Shown piece after piece: positions 36,440 through 45,028 of a DNA stretch of 64,000 nt. The position numbers were made by a program, and so were the translations under genes. The notes beneath the pieces were generated by a model. The model had not been told where the DNA came from. It saw only the letters and a program-made list of their open reading frames with translations, and searched no databases. Positions within the stretch are counted from its first letter, which is position 1; each line of letters begins with the position of its first letter. Source of the stretch: JACCTH01 sp050741915 (GTDB taxonomy: Bacteria; Actinomycetota; Acidimicrobiia; Spongiisociales; ZC4RG35); the NCBI GenBank assembly GCA_050741915.1, contig JBOGEX010000135.1:20892-84891 (forward strand), in the 5' to 3' direction.

Positions 36440-37164
36440 CCAAAGTCGCCGTTTCCGGGGCGGCGGGGCGGATGGGGTCGCTCTGCTGTGACGCGGTGGA
36501 ATCGGCTGCCGATCTCGAGTTGGTCGCCCGCTATGCCCCCGGCCACGGCTTTGACGACTCAGGGGAGATGAAATCCGCCGAGGTGATCGTCGAGTTCGGC
36601 CCGGCTGCGACGGCGTTGGCGAACGTCGGGCGCTGGCACGAATTTGGGGGCCATGTCGTGGTGGGGAGCTCCGGTTTCGATCGGCGTCAACTCGACAGCC
36701 TCCGCCAGGCCTGGGGTGAGGGACCCGGGCGGTGTTTGGTGGTTCCCAACTTCTCGATCGGGGCGGTCTTGATGATGTGGCTGGCGGAGAAGGCGTCGCC
36801 CTATTTCTCGGCTGCGGAGGTGGTCGAACTTCATCATGACCGGAAGACCGATGCACCCTCGGGCACGGCCTTGGCGACTGCCGAGCGGATGCATCCCAAT
36901 GGAGCCCGGGCGGTGGAATCAACGGAATTGGTGCCGGGGGCGCGGGGAGCCGAAGTGGGTGGGGTGTGGATACATTCGGTCCGGCTCCCCGGTCTCTTGG
37001 CGCATCAGGATGTGTTGTTGGGCAATCCCGGCGAGACGCTCGTGATTCGTCATGACCAGAGCGATCGCTCGGCCTATGTCCCGGGGATCCTCTTGTCGAT
37101 CCGCTCGGTGGGGTCGATGGCCGATCCGTTATCTGTTGGGCTCGAAGGCCTCCTGGGTCTTTAG
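36436..37164 (+). CDS. dapB: 4-hydroxy-tetrahydrodipicolinate reductase
   Basis: This 242-residue enzyme reduces the DapA product to tetrahydrodipicolinate in lysine and diaminopimelate synthesis. It has the nucleotide-binding motif VSGAAGRMGS at residues 6-15, the substrate motif ELHHDRKTDAPSGTA with catalytic His and Lys, and IRHDQSDRSAYVPG near the end. GTG overlaps the M16 gene stop. dapA lies 2 kb downstream on the same strand, separated by an inserted gene and the truncated cyclophilin. Confidence 0.95.
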   Translation: MTKVAVSGAAGRMGSLCCDAVESAADLELVARYAPGHGFDDSGEMKSAEVIVEFGPAATALANVGRWHEFGGHVVVGSSGFDRRQLDSLRQAWGEGPGRCLVVPNFSIGAVLMMWLAEKASPYFSAAEVVELHHDRKTDAPSGTALATAERMHPNGARAVESTELVPGARGAEVGGVWIHSVRLPGLLAHQDVLLGNPGETLVIRHDQSDRSAYVPGILLSIRSVGSMADPLSVGLEGLLGL

Positions 37165-37360
37165 CCCTCGCTGACCTTCACCGAGTTGATAACCGCATCC
37201 TGGGTCGGTTTCTCGCCCTTCGTGGGAAGAGCGGCGATCGCGTCCACGGCCTTCATTCCGGAGGTGACCTCACCAAAAATGGTGTAGGCGTGGGGAAGCC
37301 CCACCTTCTCAAGGCAGATGAAGAACTGGCTGCCGTTGGTGTTGGGTCCGGCGTTGGCTT
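37161..37360 (-). pseudogene. Cyclophilin-type peptidyl-prolyl isomerase, 5' end lost
   Basis: Only the C-terminal third of a cyclophilin remains: ANAGPNTNGSQFFI, AYTIFGEVTSGMKAVDAI and a final VINSVKVSEG. Homology starts at ANAG (the M of MANAG is already lost), and upstream sequence is family-1 repeat copy B. The missing 5' part (the region before MANAGPNTNG, with the catalytic Arg) is not found between here and the thioredoxin gene. It overlaps the convergent dapB stop. The enzyme cannot be active. Confidence 0.85.
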
Positions 37361-37362
37361 TA

Positions 37363-37417
37363 AAGAAAACCCTGGGTTTTATCCGTCGTTGTACGACGGT
37401 TCCAGCCCAGAGAATCA
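37363..37417 (-). repeat. Family-1 palindromic element, copy B
   Basis: Read on the minus strand it is GATTCTCTGGGC, then CCGTCG-N5-CGACGG, then AAACCCAGGGTTTT. It is the inverse of copy C. It sits at the breakpoint of the truncated cyclophilin gene and upstream of the AbiEi/Vsr-like gene. Confidence 0.8.
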
Positions 37418-37452
37418 ACCCCCTAGAAGTGGTAGTCAGGATCTGACACGGT

Positions 37453-38361
37453 GTGACCGTGGATACCGACTACGAACTGGCACTGCTCGCCCAGGCTCAA
37501 GCCGGGTACCTCGGGAAGGACCAGATCGATCGCCTGGGAATGACCGAGTCAGCTATCAGGTGGAGGTTGACGAGCGGGGTGTGGACCTCGGTTCGCAAAG
37601 GGTTGTATCGAGTCGAGGGCATCGCGGGGGACCACAAGGCTTTGCTCACCGGCGCCCTGGGGATTCTTCCCGATCCCACCATCTCCCACGAGTCAGCCGC
37701 AGAAATCCACTCCATCCCCTACGTCGCCCGGCGGCGAGCAGTGGTGACGGTGCACGCTCGCACGACTCATATCTTTCCGGGAGTGACCATTCATAGATCG
37801 CTCGATCTGAAAGAGCATCACCGGCTCCAGGTCGAGCACCGATGGACCACCACCCCGGCGCGGACGCTCATGGACTTGGCGGCAGTAATTCGGCCGCAAG
37901 CATTCAGCCTCGCCGCCGATGACTCGCTAGCGAGAGGATTGGTGTCCGTTGGGGAGTTACAAACCATCCTTGGCGAGGTGTGCCGGCAAGGTCGAGATGG
38001 ATGCGGCCCGATGCGCAGCCTGCTGGAGGAGCGAGTGGGAAATGACCCGGTCAGCGCCTCGCGCCTCGAGAGAATTGGGATTAAGACCTTCCTCATGGGC
38101 GGGCTTCCCCGGCCGGAATGGCAATACCAAGCACCTTGGGATCGAGACAAGCGGATCGACTTCGCGTGGCCTCATGTTTGTGTCGGATGCGAGTGCGACG
38201 GCCGCCGCTGGCATACCAGGGTGGCCGACTTTCAAAGCGACCGCAACCGCGACAACCTGTCGCTAATTCATAATTGGCGAATCTTTCGATACACCTGGGA
38301 CGATTTCACGAAGCGTCCTGAGCTCGTCATAACCCAGCTACGCGAGGCGATCGCCGCCTGA
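37453..38361 (+). CDS. AbiEi-like antitoxin domain fused to Vsr-like (DUF559) nuclease domain
   Basis: This 302-residue protein has an N-terminal winged-helix AbiEi-type region (YLGKDQIDRLGMTESAIRWRL, then WTSVRKGLYRVEG). A middle region carries ARTLMDLAAVIRP, and a C-terminal PD-(D/E)xK/Vsr-like domain reads RIDFAWPH, CECDGRRWH and RIFRYTWDDF. Such proteins are abundant in actinobacterial genomes, and their role (defence, type IV toxin-antitoxin or mobile) is not settled. The gene is bracketed by inverted family-1 repeats and displaces half of a cyclophilin gene, so it is probably acquired. It starts with GTG. Confidence 0.8.
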   Translation: MTVDTDYELALLAQAQAGYLGKDQIDRLGMTESAIRWRLTSGVWTSVRKGLYRVEGIAGDHKALLTGALGILPDPTISHESAAEIHSIPYVARRRAVVTVHARTTHIFPGVTIHRSLDLKEHHRLQVEHRWTTTPARTLMDLAAVIRPQAFSLAADDSLARGLVSVGELQTILGEVCRQGRDGCGPMRSLLEERVGNDPVSASRLERIGIKTFLMGGLPRPEWQYQAPWDRDKRIDFAWPHVCVGCECDGRRWHTRVADFQSDRNRDNLSLIHNWRIFRYTWDDFTKRPELVITQLREAIAA

Positions 38362-38363
38362 CG

Positions 38364-38417
38364 ATTTCTGTGGGCTGCAACCGTCGCTGTACGACGGCAA
38401 AAACCCAGGGTTTTTTT
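38364..38417 (+). repeat. Family-1 palindromic element, copy C
   Basis: GATTTCTGTGGGC is followed by CCGTCG-N5-CGACGG and AAACCCAGGG with a run of seven T. It starts two bases after the AbiEi/Vsr-like stop and ends in the stop codon of the convergent thioredoxin gene. The T-run means it could also terminate transcription of the AbiEi/Vsr-like gene. Confidence 0.8.
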
Positions 38418-39171
38418 AAAAGAGCGCCGAGGCGAGACGGCGCCGGTACTCCAGGGTGAGCTCGTGCTCGGGGCCGAGGAGGTCGAAGACGTCGATCATG
38501 GTGAGACGGGCCGGCTCCCGACCCTCGCCGCCGGCTTCGACGGCGGCGAGGAGGCGGGGGAGGGCCTCCTCGGGGTCGCTCAGGTCGACTTCGCCCGAAC
38601 CGATCAGCCGGGCGGCGGCCATCATCTGCTTGACCTCGTTGGTCTGCGATTGCCGCTCCAAGATCTCGATCGCCTCGTTGGTGCGACCGTCATCGATCAA
38701 GAGCCCGACCAAAGTCAAAGCAGCTTCGGAATTGACCGGGTCCTCTTCGAGCAAGGCTCGCAGCGACGCCTCAGCCCCGGCGACGTTGCCGGCCTCGATT
38801 AGCCCCTCTGCGGCCGCGACCCGCTCGTCTGTCGCCGGTGGCACCAGCCGGGAGATGAAGGCGCGAACCTGGGCCTCTCCCAAAGCCCCGGTAAACATGT
38901 CGACCGGTTGCCCATCGCGGAAGGCAATCACGGTCGGGATGCTCTGAATCGAGAACGCCTGCGCCAAGCGTTGGTTGGCGTCGACATCGACTTTGGCCAA
39001 CGTGAACGAACCGCCGCCGTCGACAGCCGCTCGCTCCAGGATCGGGCTCAGGGTCTTGCAAGGCTGACACCAGCTCGCCCAGAAGTCCACAACTACCGGA
39101 GCCGTCTTGGACGCTTCCAGCACCTGGGTCGAGAACTCGGCCTCTCCAATATCAATCACATGAGTTGTCAT
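38416..39171 (-). CDS. Thioredoxin-TPR protein (YbbN/CnoX-like)
   Basis: This 251-residue protein has a thioredoxin domain (1-110) with the active site WCQPC instead of the usual WCGPC, and a C-terminal tetratricopeptide region (about 120-250: AEGLIEAGNVAGAEASLRALL and LVGLLIDDGRTNEAIEIL). YbbN-like proteins act as redox-responsive co-chaperones. Its 3' end abuts repeat copy C. It is divergent from dapA. The family is clear; the activity of the CQPC site is uncertain. Confidence 0.87.
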   Translation of the reverse strand: MTTHVIDIGEAEFSTQVLEASKTAPVVVDFWASWCQPCKTLSPILERAAVDGGGSFTLAKVDVDANQRLAQAFSIQSIPTVIAFRDGQPVDMFTGALGEAQVRAFISRLVPPATDERVAAAEGLIEAGNVAGAEASLRALLEEDPVNSEAALTLVGLLIDDGRTNEAIEILERQSQTNEVKQMMAAARLIGSGEVDLSDPEEALPRLLAAVEAGGEGREPARLTMIDVFDLLGPEHELTLEYRRRLASALF

Positions 39172-39230
39172 TTCGCCAAGGTAAACCCCTCGGTCCTAGG
39201 CGCCATTCCGATCGGGGTAACCTCAAAAAC

Positions 39231-40103
39231 ATGCCCATCTTCGGTCGAGTCCTGACGGCGATGATCACGCCCTTTAGCGACGATGGGCAAGTAGATCATG
39301 AGAAGGCCTGGAACCTCGCCCGTCATCTCGCCTCCCGTGGCTCCGACGGTCTCGTAGTCACGGGCACGACTGGCGAATCGCCCACCCTGGCAGAAGACGA
39401 GAAGGTCGCCCTTTATCGAACGGTGGTCGAGGCGGTCGCCGGACGCGACACCATGGTGGTGGCCGGGACCGGAACCTACAACACCGCCGAGTCGGTTCAC
39501 CTCAGCCGCCGCGCCGCCGAGGCAGGTTGCGACGGAATTCTGGCCGTCACTCCCTACTACAACCGTCCCAGCCAGGAAGGTCTCATCGCTCACTTCCGGA
39601 CGATTGCCGACGCCACCGAACTCCCTGTCGCGCTCTACAACATCCCCGGACGCACCGCTCGTCTCATCGAGATCGAGACGTTGAAGGCCCTCTCCGACCA
39701 TCCCCGCATCAGGGCCGTCAAGGACGCGGTGATGGACATCGACTTCACCTCCCGCACCTGCGCAGAGGTTCCCGGTCTCGAGGTCTACTCCGGCCAGGAC
39801 ACCTATACCTGGCCGATGATGGCGGTGGGCGCGGTCGGGGTGATCTCGGTCATCTCCCATCTCGCTGGCGAGCAGGTATCGGCGATGGTCGAAGCGGCCG
39901 CCGCCGGCGAAGTCGAGCGAGCCCGCGACCTCCACCATCGTTTGCTGCCGCTCGGCCTGGCGTGCTTCCTCGACCCTAACCCCTCGCCCGTCAAAGCAGC
40001 GCTCAATGCGCTGTGGGAACCGGTCGGTCATCCTCGTCTGCCCCTGGTTCCATCCCCAGATTCAACGGTGGCTGCGATCAAGGACGCCCTCACCCACCTG
40101 TGA
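39231..40103 (+). CDS. dapA: 4-hydroxy-tetrahydrodipicolinate synthase
   Basis: This 290-residue Schiff-base TIM-barrel enzyme condenses pyruvate and aspartate semialdehyde, the first committed step of lysine/diaminopimelate synthesis. It has GTTGESPTL (pyruvate binding), TPYYNRPSQEG with catalytic Tyr, YNIPGRT, and the Schiff-base Lys in IRAVKDA. ATG 39231 gives the standard N-terminus (FGRVLTAMITPF). Its stop overlaps the rnj start, as in many actinobacteria where dapA and RNase J are adjacent. Confidence 0.95.
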   Translation: MPIFGRVLTAMITPFSDDGQVDHEKAWNLARHLASRGSDGLVVTGTTGESPTLAEDEKVALYRTVVEAVAGRDTMVVAGTGTYNTAESVHLSRRAAEAGCDGILAVTPYYNRPSQEGLIAHFRTIADATELPVALYNIPGRTARLIEIETLKALSDHPRIRAVKDAVMDIDFTSRTCAEVPGLEVYSGQDTYTWPMMAVGAVGVISVISHLAGEQVSAMVEAAAAGEVERARDLHHRLLPLGLACFLDPNPSPVKAALNALWEPVGHPRLPLVPSPDSTVAAIKDALTHL

Positions 40104-41734
40104 CCGTCCGGGTCACCTTTCTCGGGGGCCTGGGGGAGATCGGCCGCAATTGCGCGGCCCTGGAAGTCGACGGAAAGATCCTCCTTATCGACTGCGGGCT
40201 GATGTTCCCCGAGGAGGAGATGCTGGGGGTCGATCTCGTCTTTCCCGATTGGAGCTGGCTGGTCGAAAGATCAGAAGATGTCGTCGGCGTCGTCCTCACC
40301 CATGGGCACGAGGACCACATTGGCGCCCTCCCCTATTTCCTCCGCGACCTCAATGTCCCCGTCTACGGCACGGCGATGACCCTGGGTCTGGCCGAGGGCC
40401 GCATCGACGAACTCGGCGTCGGGGCCGATCTCCGACCGATCGAAGTGGGAACGCCGATCACTCTCGAAGGTTTCCGCTTTGCGATGATCAATGTCGCCCA
40501 CTCGGTGCCAGATGCCTGTGCGGTCGCCTTCGACACACCCGAAGGTGTGGTGCTCCATACCGGAGACTTCAAGCTCGATCCGACCCCGATCGACGGCCGG
40601 GCGACCGACCTCGCCACCCTTGCCCTCCTCGGCCGCCGCGGCGTCCGACTCCTGCTCTCCGATTCCACCAACGCCGAGCGCCCCGGCTTCGTCCCCTCCG
40701 AACGGACGCTTTCCGACTCGATCAAAGACATTGTCAGCCATGCCCCCGGCCGGGTCATTGCCGCCTGTTTCTCCTCCCACATCCATCGCATCCAACAGAT
40801 CATCGACTCGGCGGTGGCGAGCGGCCGCAAGCTCGCCATCTTCGGCCGATCCCTCCAGAGGAATACCGCCGTCGCCCAGGGCTTGGGACACCTCCAGATT
40901 CCCGCCGACCAGGTGCTCGATATCACCGAGTTGCTTGAGCTTCCGCCGGAGCGACAGCTGCTCCTGACAACGGGGAGCCAGGGCGAGCCCTTCGCGGCTC
41001 TCTCCCTGATGGCACAGGGTCGGCACAAGTTCGTCGAGATCGAAGCGGGCGACACAATCCTTCTCTCCGCTACTCCCATCCCCGGCAATGAGACGGCGGT
41101 CTCGCGGGTCATCAACAAGCTCCTCCGGCGCGGAGCCAAGGTGATACACGGTCGCAATGCCGAGGTTCACGTGTCCGGCCACGCCAACCGTGACGAGCTC
41201 TTGACGATGCTCCACATCGTCAAGCCGGCGGCCTTCGTCCCCGTTCATGGCGAGTATCGACATCTCGCTGCCCATGCCGACCTGGCCCGCCTGGTGGGGG
41301 TGCCCCAAGTCGAGGTCTGCGAAGACGGCGACTCTTTGATACTCGACGGGGCCGAAACGCGGGTTGAGCGCCGGGCCCGCCCGGCCGGTTATGTGTATCT
41401 CGATGGAGAAGGTTTGGGCGAGGTGCAGGCAGTCCTGCGCGACCGCAGCCATCTCGCCGACGAAGGAGTGGTCGTCGTCACTGTGGCGGTCTCACCCAAC
41501 AACCGCGAGATCGTTTACGGGCCCGACCTCCACAGCCATGGAATGATGGACGATCCCGAGCCTGTCTTGGAGAAGGCTGCGCAAGCGGTCCGCCAAAGCC
41601 TCGAAGAGCGACTCAGCAACGGCGAGGCAGATATATCCGTCCTCCAACAGGCAGCTCGCCAGACCACCGCCCGCATCATCAAAGCCGAGACCTCGCGGCG
41701 TCCGGTGATCGTTCCCGTCGTGTTGGAGCTATAG
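40100..41734 (+). CDS. rnj: Ribonuclease J
   Basis: This 544-residue beta-CASP metallo-RNase, with 5'-3' exo- and endonuclease activity, works in mRNA decay and rRNA maturation. Zinc motif THGHEDHIG lies near residue 65, then HTGDFKLD, SDSTNAERPG, beta-CASP motifs, SGHANRDEL and PVHGEYRH. A C-terminal domain of about 100 residues supports dimerisation. GTG at 40100 overlaps the dapA stop, indicating translational coupling. Confidence 0.95.
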   Translation: MTVRVTFLGGLGEIGRNCAALEVDGKILLIDCGLMFPEEEMLGVDLVFPDWSWLVERSEDVVGVVLTHGHEDHIGALPYFLRDLNVPVYGTAMTLGLAEGRIDELGVGADLRPIEVGTPITLEGFRFAMINVAHSVPDACAVAFDTPEGVVLHTGDFKLDPTPIDGRATDLATLALLGRRGVRLLLSDSTNAERPGFVPSERTLSDSIKDIVSHAPGRVIAACFSSHIHRIQQIIDSAVASGRKLAIFGRSLQRNTAVAQGLGHLQIPADQVLDITELLELPPERQLLLTTGSQGEPFAALSLMAQGRHKFVEIEAGDTILLSATPIPGNETAVSRVINKLLRRGAKVIHGRNAEVHVSGHANRDELLTMLHIVKPAAFVPVHGEYRHLAAHADLARLVGVPQVEVCEDGDSLILDGAETRVERRARPAGYVYLDGEGLGEVQAVLRDRSHLADEGVVVVTVAVSPNNREIVYGPDLHSHGMMDDPEPVLEKAAQAVRQSLEERLSNGEADISVLQQAARQTTARIIKAETSRRPVIVPVVLEL

Positions 41735-41776
41735 ATTCAGATCATCGATTGGCCGGACGGGTAGGCTTGGAGGCAC

Positions 41777-43984
41777 ATGACCAAACGGACGCCCACCCGT
41801 CGGGGTGGCAGCGGGCGGAAGCGGGTGTCCACAAACAAGGCGAGAGTCTCGATGCGAGCCCGGCTGGAGGGCTTGCGCGCCAGACTGCGCGAACATCTCG
41901 GACGTCAGACCGACGACGTCTGGGGAATGATCCTCATCGTGTTCGGGGTGTTGTTCATACTTGGCTTCCTCAATCTCGCCGGTCCCTTCGGAACGGCGGT
42001 GGAGAACGGGACCCGGCTCCTATTTGGGCTCTGGCGATTCGCACTTCCGTTCGCCATGATCGCCATCGGTGGAGTTCTGATTGCTGGCCGACCCCGCCAG
42101 CCGGCGGGGAGGACCCTCACCGGAGCGGTAACGACGTTCGTCGGGTCGCTCGGGATGTTCCATCTGCTCACCGGGGCGGTCGCCCTGGCTCCGAATATCG
42201 AACTGGTCAAAGAGCGGGGAGGAGCGATCGGGGCCCTGCTTGCTTATCCGCTGCGACGTTTGTTGGGCTCGTGGGGGGCGTTCGTCGTTCTGGCCGCCTT
42301 CATGGGGATGGGGGTCCTCATCCTGGCGCGGACGACGGTCAAGGAAGCGGTGACGGCGGCGATTGAGTTGGTTCGCCGGGGGTTCACCAGAAGTTCGCCC
42401 CCACCCCCGCCACCAGTCCGTGTCAAGCGACCCGCCCAACCCATCGATCGCGAGCCAGAACCCCAGGCGGAGAAGCCACCAAAACCGGCCAAGGTCAAAG
42501 CCGCCCCTAAATTCCAGCCGGTGCCCGCCGGGGGATATCAGCTACCACCACTCGATCTTCTTCACTCCGGCGGGGGCGAAGAGCAAAGTCGCCGCGCCTT
42601 AGAAGACACGGCCAACCAGCTGGAAGAGACGCTCCGCCAGCACGGCGTCGACGCCCAGCTCACCAAGATCGTCTCGGGGCCGACCGTGACTCGCTTCGAG
42701 ATCGAGCTCGCCCCCGGAGTAAAGGTCAACCGGGTTTCGAGTCTCGCCCACGACATCGCCTATGCCCTGGCCACACCCGACGTTCGTTTGCTCGTCCCCA
42801 TTCCTGGGAGATCCGCAATCGGCGTCGAGGTCCCCAACCGCCGGCGGCGCTTGGTCACCCTGGGCGACGTCCTGCGGAGCTCGGAGGCTTCGGCAGCCAA
42901 CCATCCGTTGTCGGTGGGCCTCGGGGTCGATATTTCCGGTAGGGCGCGGATGCTGAACCTTGCCGAGCTTCCCCACGTGCTCATCGCCGGTGCCACCGGT
43001 GCAGGCAAATCGTCATGCATCAACTCGATCGTCTCCTCGATCCTGATGCGCACGACTCCCGACGACGTTCGTTTGATCATGGTCGACCCCAAACGCGTGG
43101 AGCTCGGTCAGTACAACGGGGTGCCCCACTTGCTGACGCGGGTGATCACGAATCCCAAGAAGGCCGCAGACGCCCTCAAGTGGGCGGTGGCGGAGATGGA
43201 CCGTCGGTACGACCTTCTGGCTGATGCAAAAGTGCGCGACATCTGGGGTTATCGCCAGAAGCTCGAAGTAGGCGAGCTCCCCGAGGAGAGTTTCGACCGC
43301 TTTCCGTACCTCGTAGTCATCGTCGACGAGCTCAACGACCTGATGATGGTTGCCGGGCGGGCGGTCGAGGAGGCCATCGTTCGGATCGCCCAGATGGCAC
43401 GGGCTGTTGGAATCCATCTCGTGATTGCCACCCAGCGCCCTTCGGTCGACGTGATTACCGGTGTGATCAAGGCCAACATCCCTTCGCGGTTGGCTTTCTC
43501 GGTCGCCTCCCAGACTGATAGCCGGGTGATCATTGACGGAGCCGGGGCGGAAAAGCTTGTGGGAATGGGCGACATGCTCGTTGTCACCGCGGCCGAACCC
43601 CGGCCGGTGCGTTACCAGGGCGCCTGGGTGAGCGAGGAAGAGATTCATGCCATCGTCGACTGGACCAAGCGCCAGCAGGAAGCCGAGTATCAAGACGCGG
43701 TCCTCGACAAGGCGGCCGAGGCTGCCACAGCCGCCGAGGAATACGACGATGAGGAAGAGCAGGTTGTCCGTCAGGCGATGGATCTCATCGTCCGCAGCCA
43801 ACTGGGTTCGACATCGATGCTGCAACGCAAGCTCCGAATCGGCTTTGCCCGCGCCGGACGGGTGATGGACATCCTCGAGCAGAGGGGGGTGGTCGGGCCG
43901 TCGGAGGGATCGAAGGCGCGAGCAGTGTTGATGACTGTCGACGAGCTCACCGACCTTTACGACCGGGAGAGAGTTTCCGTTTAG
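41777..43984 (+). CDS. ftsK: FtsK/SpoIIIE DNA translocase
   Basis: This 735-residue septal DNA pump moves chromosome ends during division. An Arg/Lys-rich N-terminus precedes four membrane helices (about residues 50-190). A short Pro-rich linker follows. The motor has GATGAGKSSCIN (Walker A), VVIVDELNDLM (Walker B) and ATQRPSVDVITG. The C-terminal winged-helix gamma domain (about 660-730, STSMLQRKLRIGFARAGR) reads KOPS-like signals. The linker is short compared with E. coli FtsK, as is usual in actinobacteria. Confidence 0.95.
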   Translation: MTKRTPTRRGGSGRKRVSTNKARVSMRARLEGLRARLREHLGRQTDDVWGMILIVFGVLFILGFLNLAGPFGTAVENGTRLLFGLWRFALPFAMIAIGGVLIAGRPRQPAGRTLTGAVTTFVGSLGMFHLLTGAVALAPNIELVKERGGAIGALLAYPLRRLLGSWGAFVVLAAFMGMGVLILARTTVKEAVTAAIELVRRGFTRSSPPPPPPVRVKRPAQPIDREPEPQAEKPPKPAKVKAAPKFQPVPAGGYQLPPLDLLHSGGGEEQSRRALEDTANQLEETLRQHGVDAQLTKIVSGPTVTRFEIELAPGVKVNRVSSLAHDIAYALATPDVRLLVPIPGRSAIGVEVPNRRRRLVTLGDVLRSSEASAANHPLSVGLGVDISGRARMLNLAELPHVLIAGATGAGKSSCINSIVSSILMRTTPDDVRLIMVDPKRVELGQYNGVPHLLTRVITNPKKAADALKWAVAEMDRRYDLLADAKVRDIWGYRQKLEVGELPEESFDRFPYLVVIVDELNDLMMVAGRAVEEAIVRIAQMARAVGIHLVIATQRPSVDVITGVIKANIPSRLAFSVASQTDSRVIIDGAGAEKLVGMGDMLVVTAAEPRPVRYQGAWVSEEEIHAIVDWTKRQQEAEYQDAVLDKAAEAATAAEEYDDEEEQVVRQAMDLIVRSQLGSTSMLQRKLRIGFARAGRVMDILEQRGVVGPSEGSKARAVLMTVDELTDLYDRERVSV

Positions 43985-44005
43985 CGGGTACGCTCCGTCC
44001 CTCAC

Positions 44006-45028
44006 ATGTTTCAGATCCTCACGCCTTCGGGAGACCTCAATCAGGAGTCCCCGTTGGAGGTGGAGATGGTCCGGCGGCTCTACAGAGCGATGGTCTTTGC
44101 CCGCACCTATGACCGGAAGGGAACGGCACTGCAGAAGCAGGGGAGGCTCGCCACCTATGCCCCTTTTGAAGGTCAAGAAGCGGCGCAGGTAGCGAGCGCG
44201 GCAGCCATCGAACCGAACGATTGGATGGCGGCTACCTATCGCGATGGGGCGGCGATGTGGATGCAGGGATACCCGTTGGAGCTCCTCTTCGCAGGCCGCA
44301 CCGGCGACGAGCGAGGCGGCTCGCCGCCGGAGCATGTCCCCGTGCTTCCGCCCTCGATAACTGTCGGTGGTCACATGGTCCACGCCGTTGGACTGGCCTG
44401 GGCCGCCAAGTTGAAAGGCGAGCCGCGGATCGCCATCACCTACTTCGGCGACGGTGCCACTTCCGAGGGCGATTTCCACGAAGCCATGAATTTCGCCGCT
44501 GTCTTTAGTATCCCGTGCGTCTTCTTCTGCCAGAACAACGGTTGGGCGATCTCTCTGCCACGAGAAGAGCAGACCAAGTCGGAAACCATCGCCCAAAAAG
44601 CGATCGCCTACGGCATGCCCGGGGTGCAGATCGACGGGAACGATCTGCTCGGCGTTTACCAAGCGACCAAGGAGGCAGTCGATCGAGCCCGCCAGGGAGG
44701 TGGTCCCACCTTGATCGAGGCTGTGACCTATCGCCTCGGACCCCACACCACCGCCGACGACCCGGGTCGGTACCGGGAGGCGGGCATCACCGAAGAGTGG
44801 AGGCATCGTGATCCCTTGGAGCGCGTTCGGCTCTACCTGTCGGAGCGAGACGAATGGACCGAGGGCTGGCAGCAACAAATCGAAGAGGATGCCCAAAGCG
44901 AGGTCGACCTCGCCATTGAACGAGCCGAAGGAATGAAGCCTTTCGGGCCCGGCGACATTTTCGACGCCATGTTCGAGAGCCTCCCTCCTCATCTCGCCGC
45001 ACAACGAGCCGAGGCAATTCGGCAATGA
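44006..45028 (+). CDS. pdhA: Pyruvate dehydrogenase-type E1 component, alpha subunit
   Basis: This 340-residue thiamine-diphosphate subunit has the ThDP motif FGDGATSEGDFHEAMNFAA with QNNGWAIS, plus RLATYAPFEGQEA and YRDGAAMW near the N-terminus. It closely follows the Gram-positive PDH E1-alpha pattern; branched-chain 2-oxoacid dehydrogenase is the alternative. It lies 21 nt after ftsK and is first of the E1-alpha/E1-beta/E2 operon. No E3 gene is in the operon. Confidence 0.9.
   Translation: MFQILTPSGDLNQESPLEVEMVRRLYRAMVFARTYDRKGTALQKQGRLATYAPFEGQEAAQVASAAAIEPNDWMAATYRDGAAMWMQGYPLELLFAGRTGDERGGSPPEHVPVLPPSITVGGHMVHAVGLAWAAKLKGEPRIAITYFGDGATSEGDFHEAMNFAAVFSIPCVFFCQNNGWAISLPREEQTKSETIAQKAIAYGMPGVQIDGNDLLGVYQATKEAVDRARQGGGPTLIEAVTYRLGPHTTADDPGRYREAGITEEWRHRDPLERVRLYLSERDEWTEGWQQQIEEDAQSEVDLAIERAEGMKPFGPGDIFDAMFESLPPHLAAQRAEAIRQ

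Larger units (their letters stand above)
37357..38422. mobile_element. Putative cassette: AbiEi/Vsr-like gene between inverted family-1 repeats
   Basis: About 60 bp at the left (37357-37418) is the imperfect reverse complement of about 60 bp at the right (38362-38422), including CCCTGGG/CCCAGGG and the inner hairpin. They enclose one gene. The left edge is the point where the cyclophilin homology stops; the right edge touches the thioredoxin stop. A TTTAAA-like string occurs at both outer ends. The arrangement looks like a terminal-inverted-repeat cassette, but no transposase is present. Mobility is inferred. Confidence 0.5.

Noticed and set aside
37363..38417. Reading copies B and C as ordinary rho-independent terminators only
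   Set aside because: Copy C has a T-run and may terminate, but B lies upstream of its neighbouring gene at a gene breakpoint and is the inverse of C, which a terminator role does not explain.
40271..41452. 393-residue open frame opposite rnj
   Set aside because: It is antisense to the conserved beta-CASP core of RNase J.
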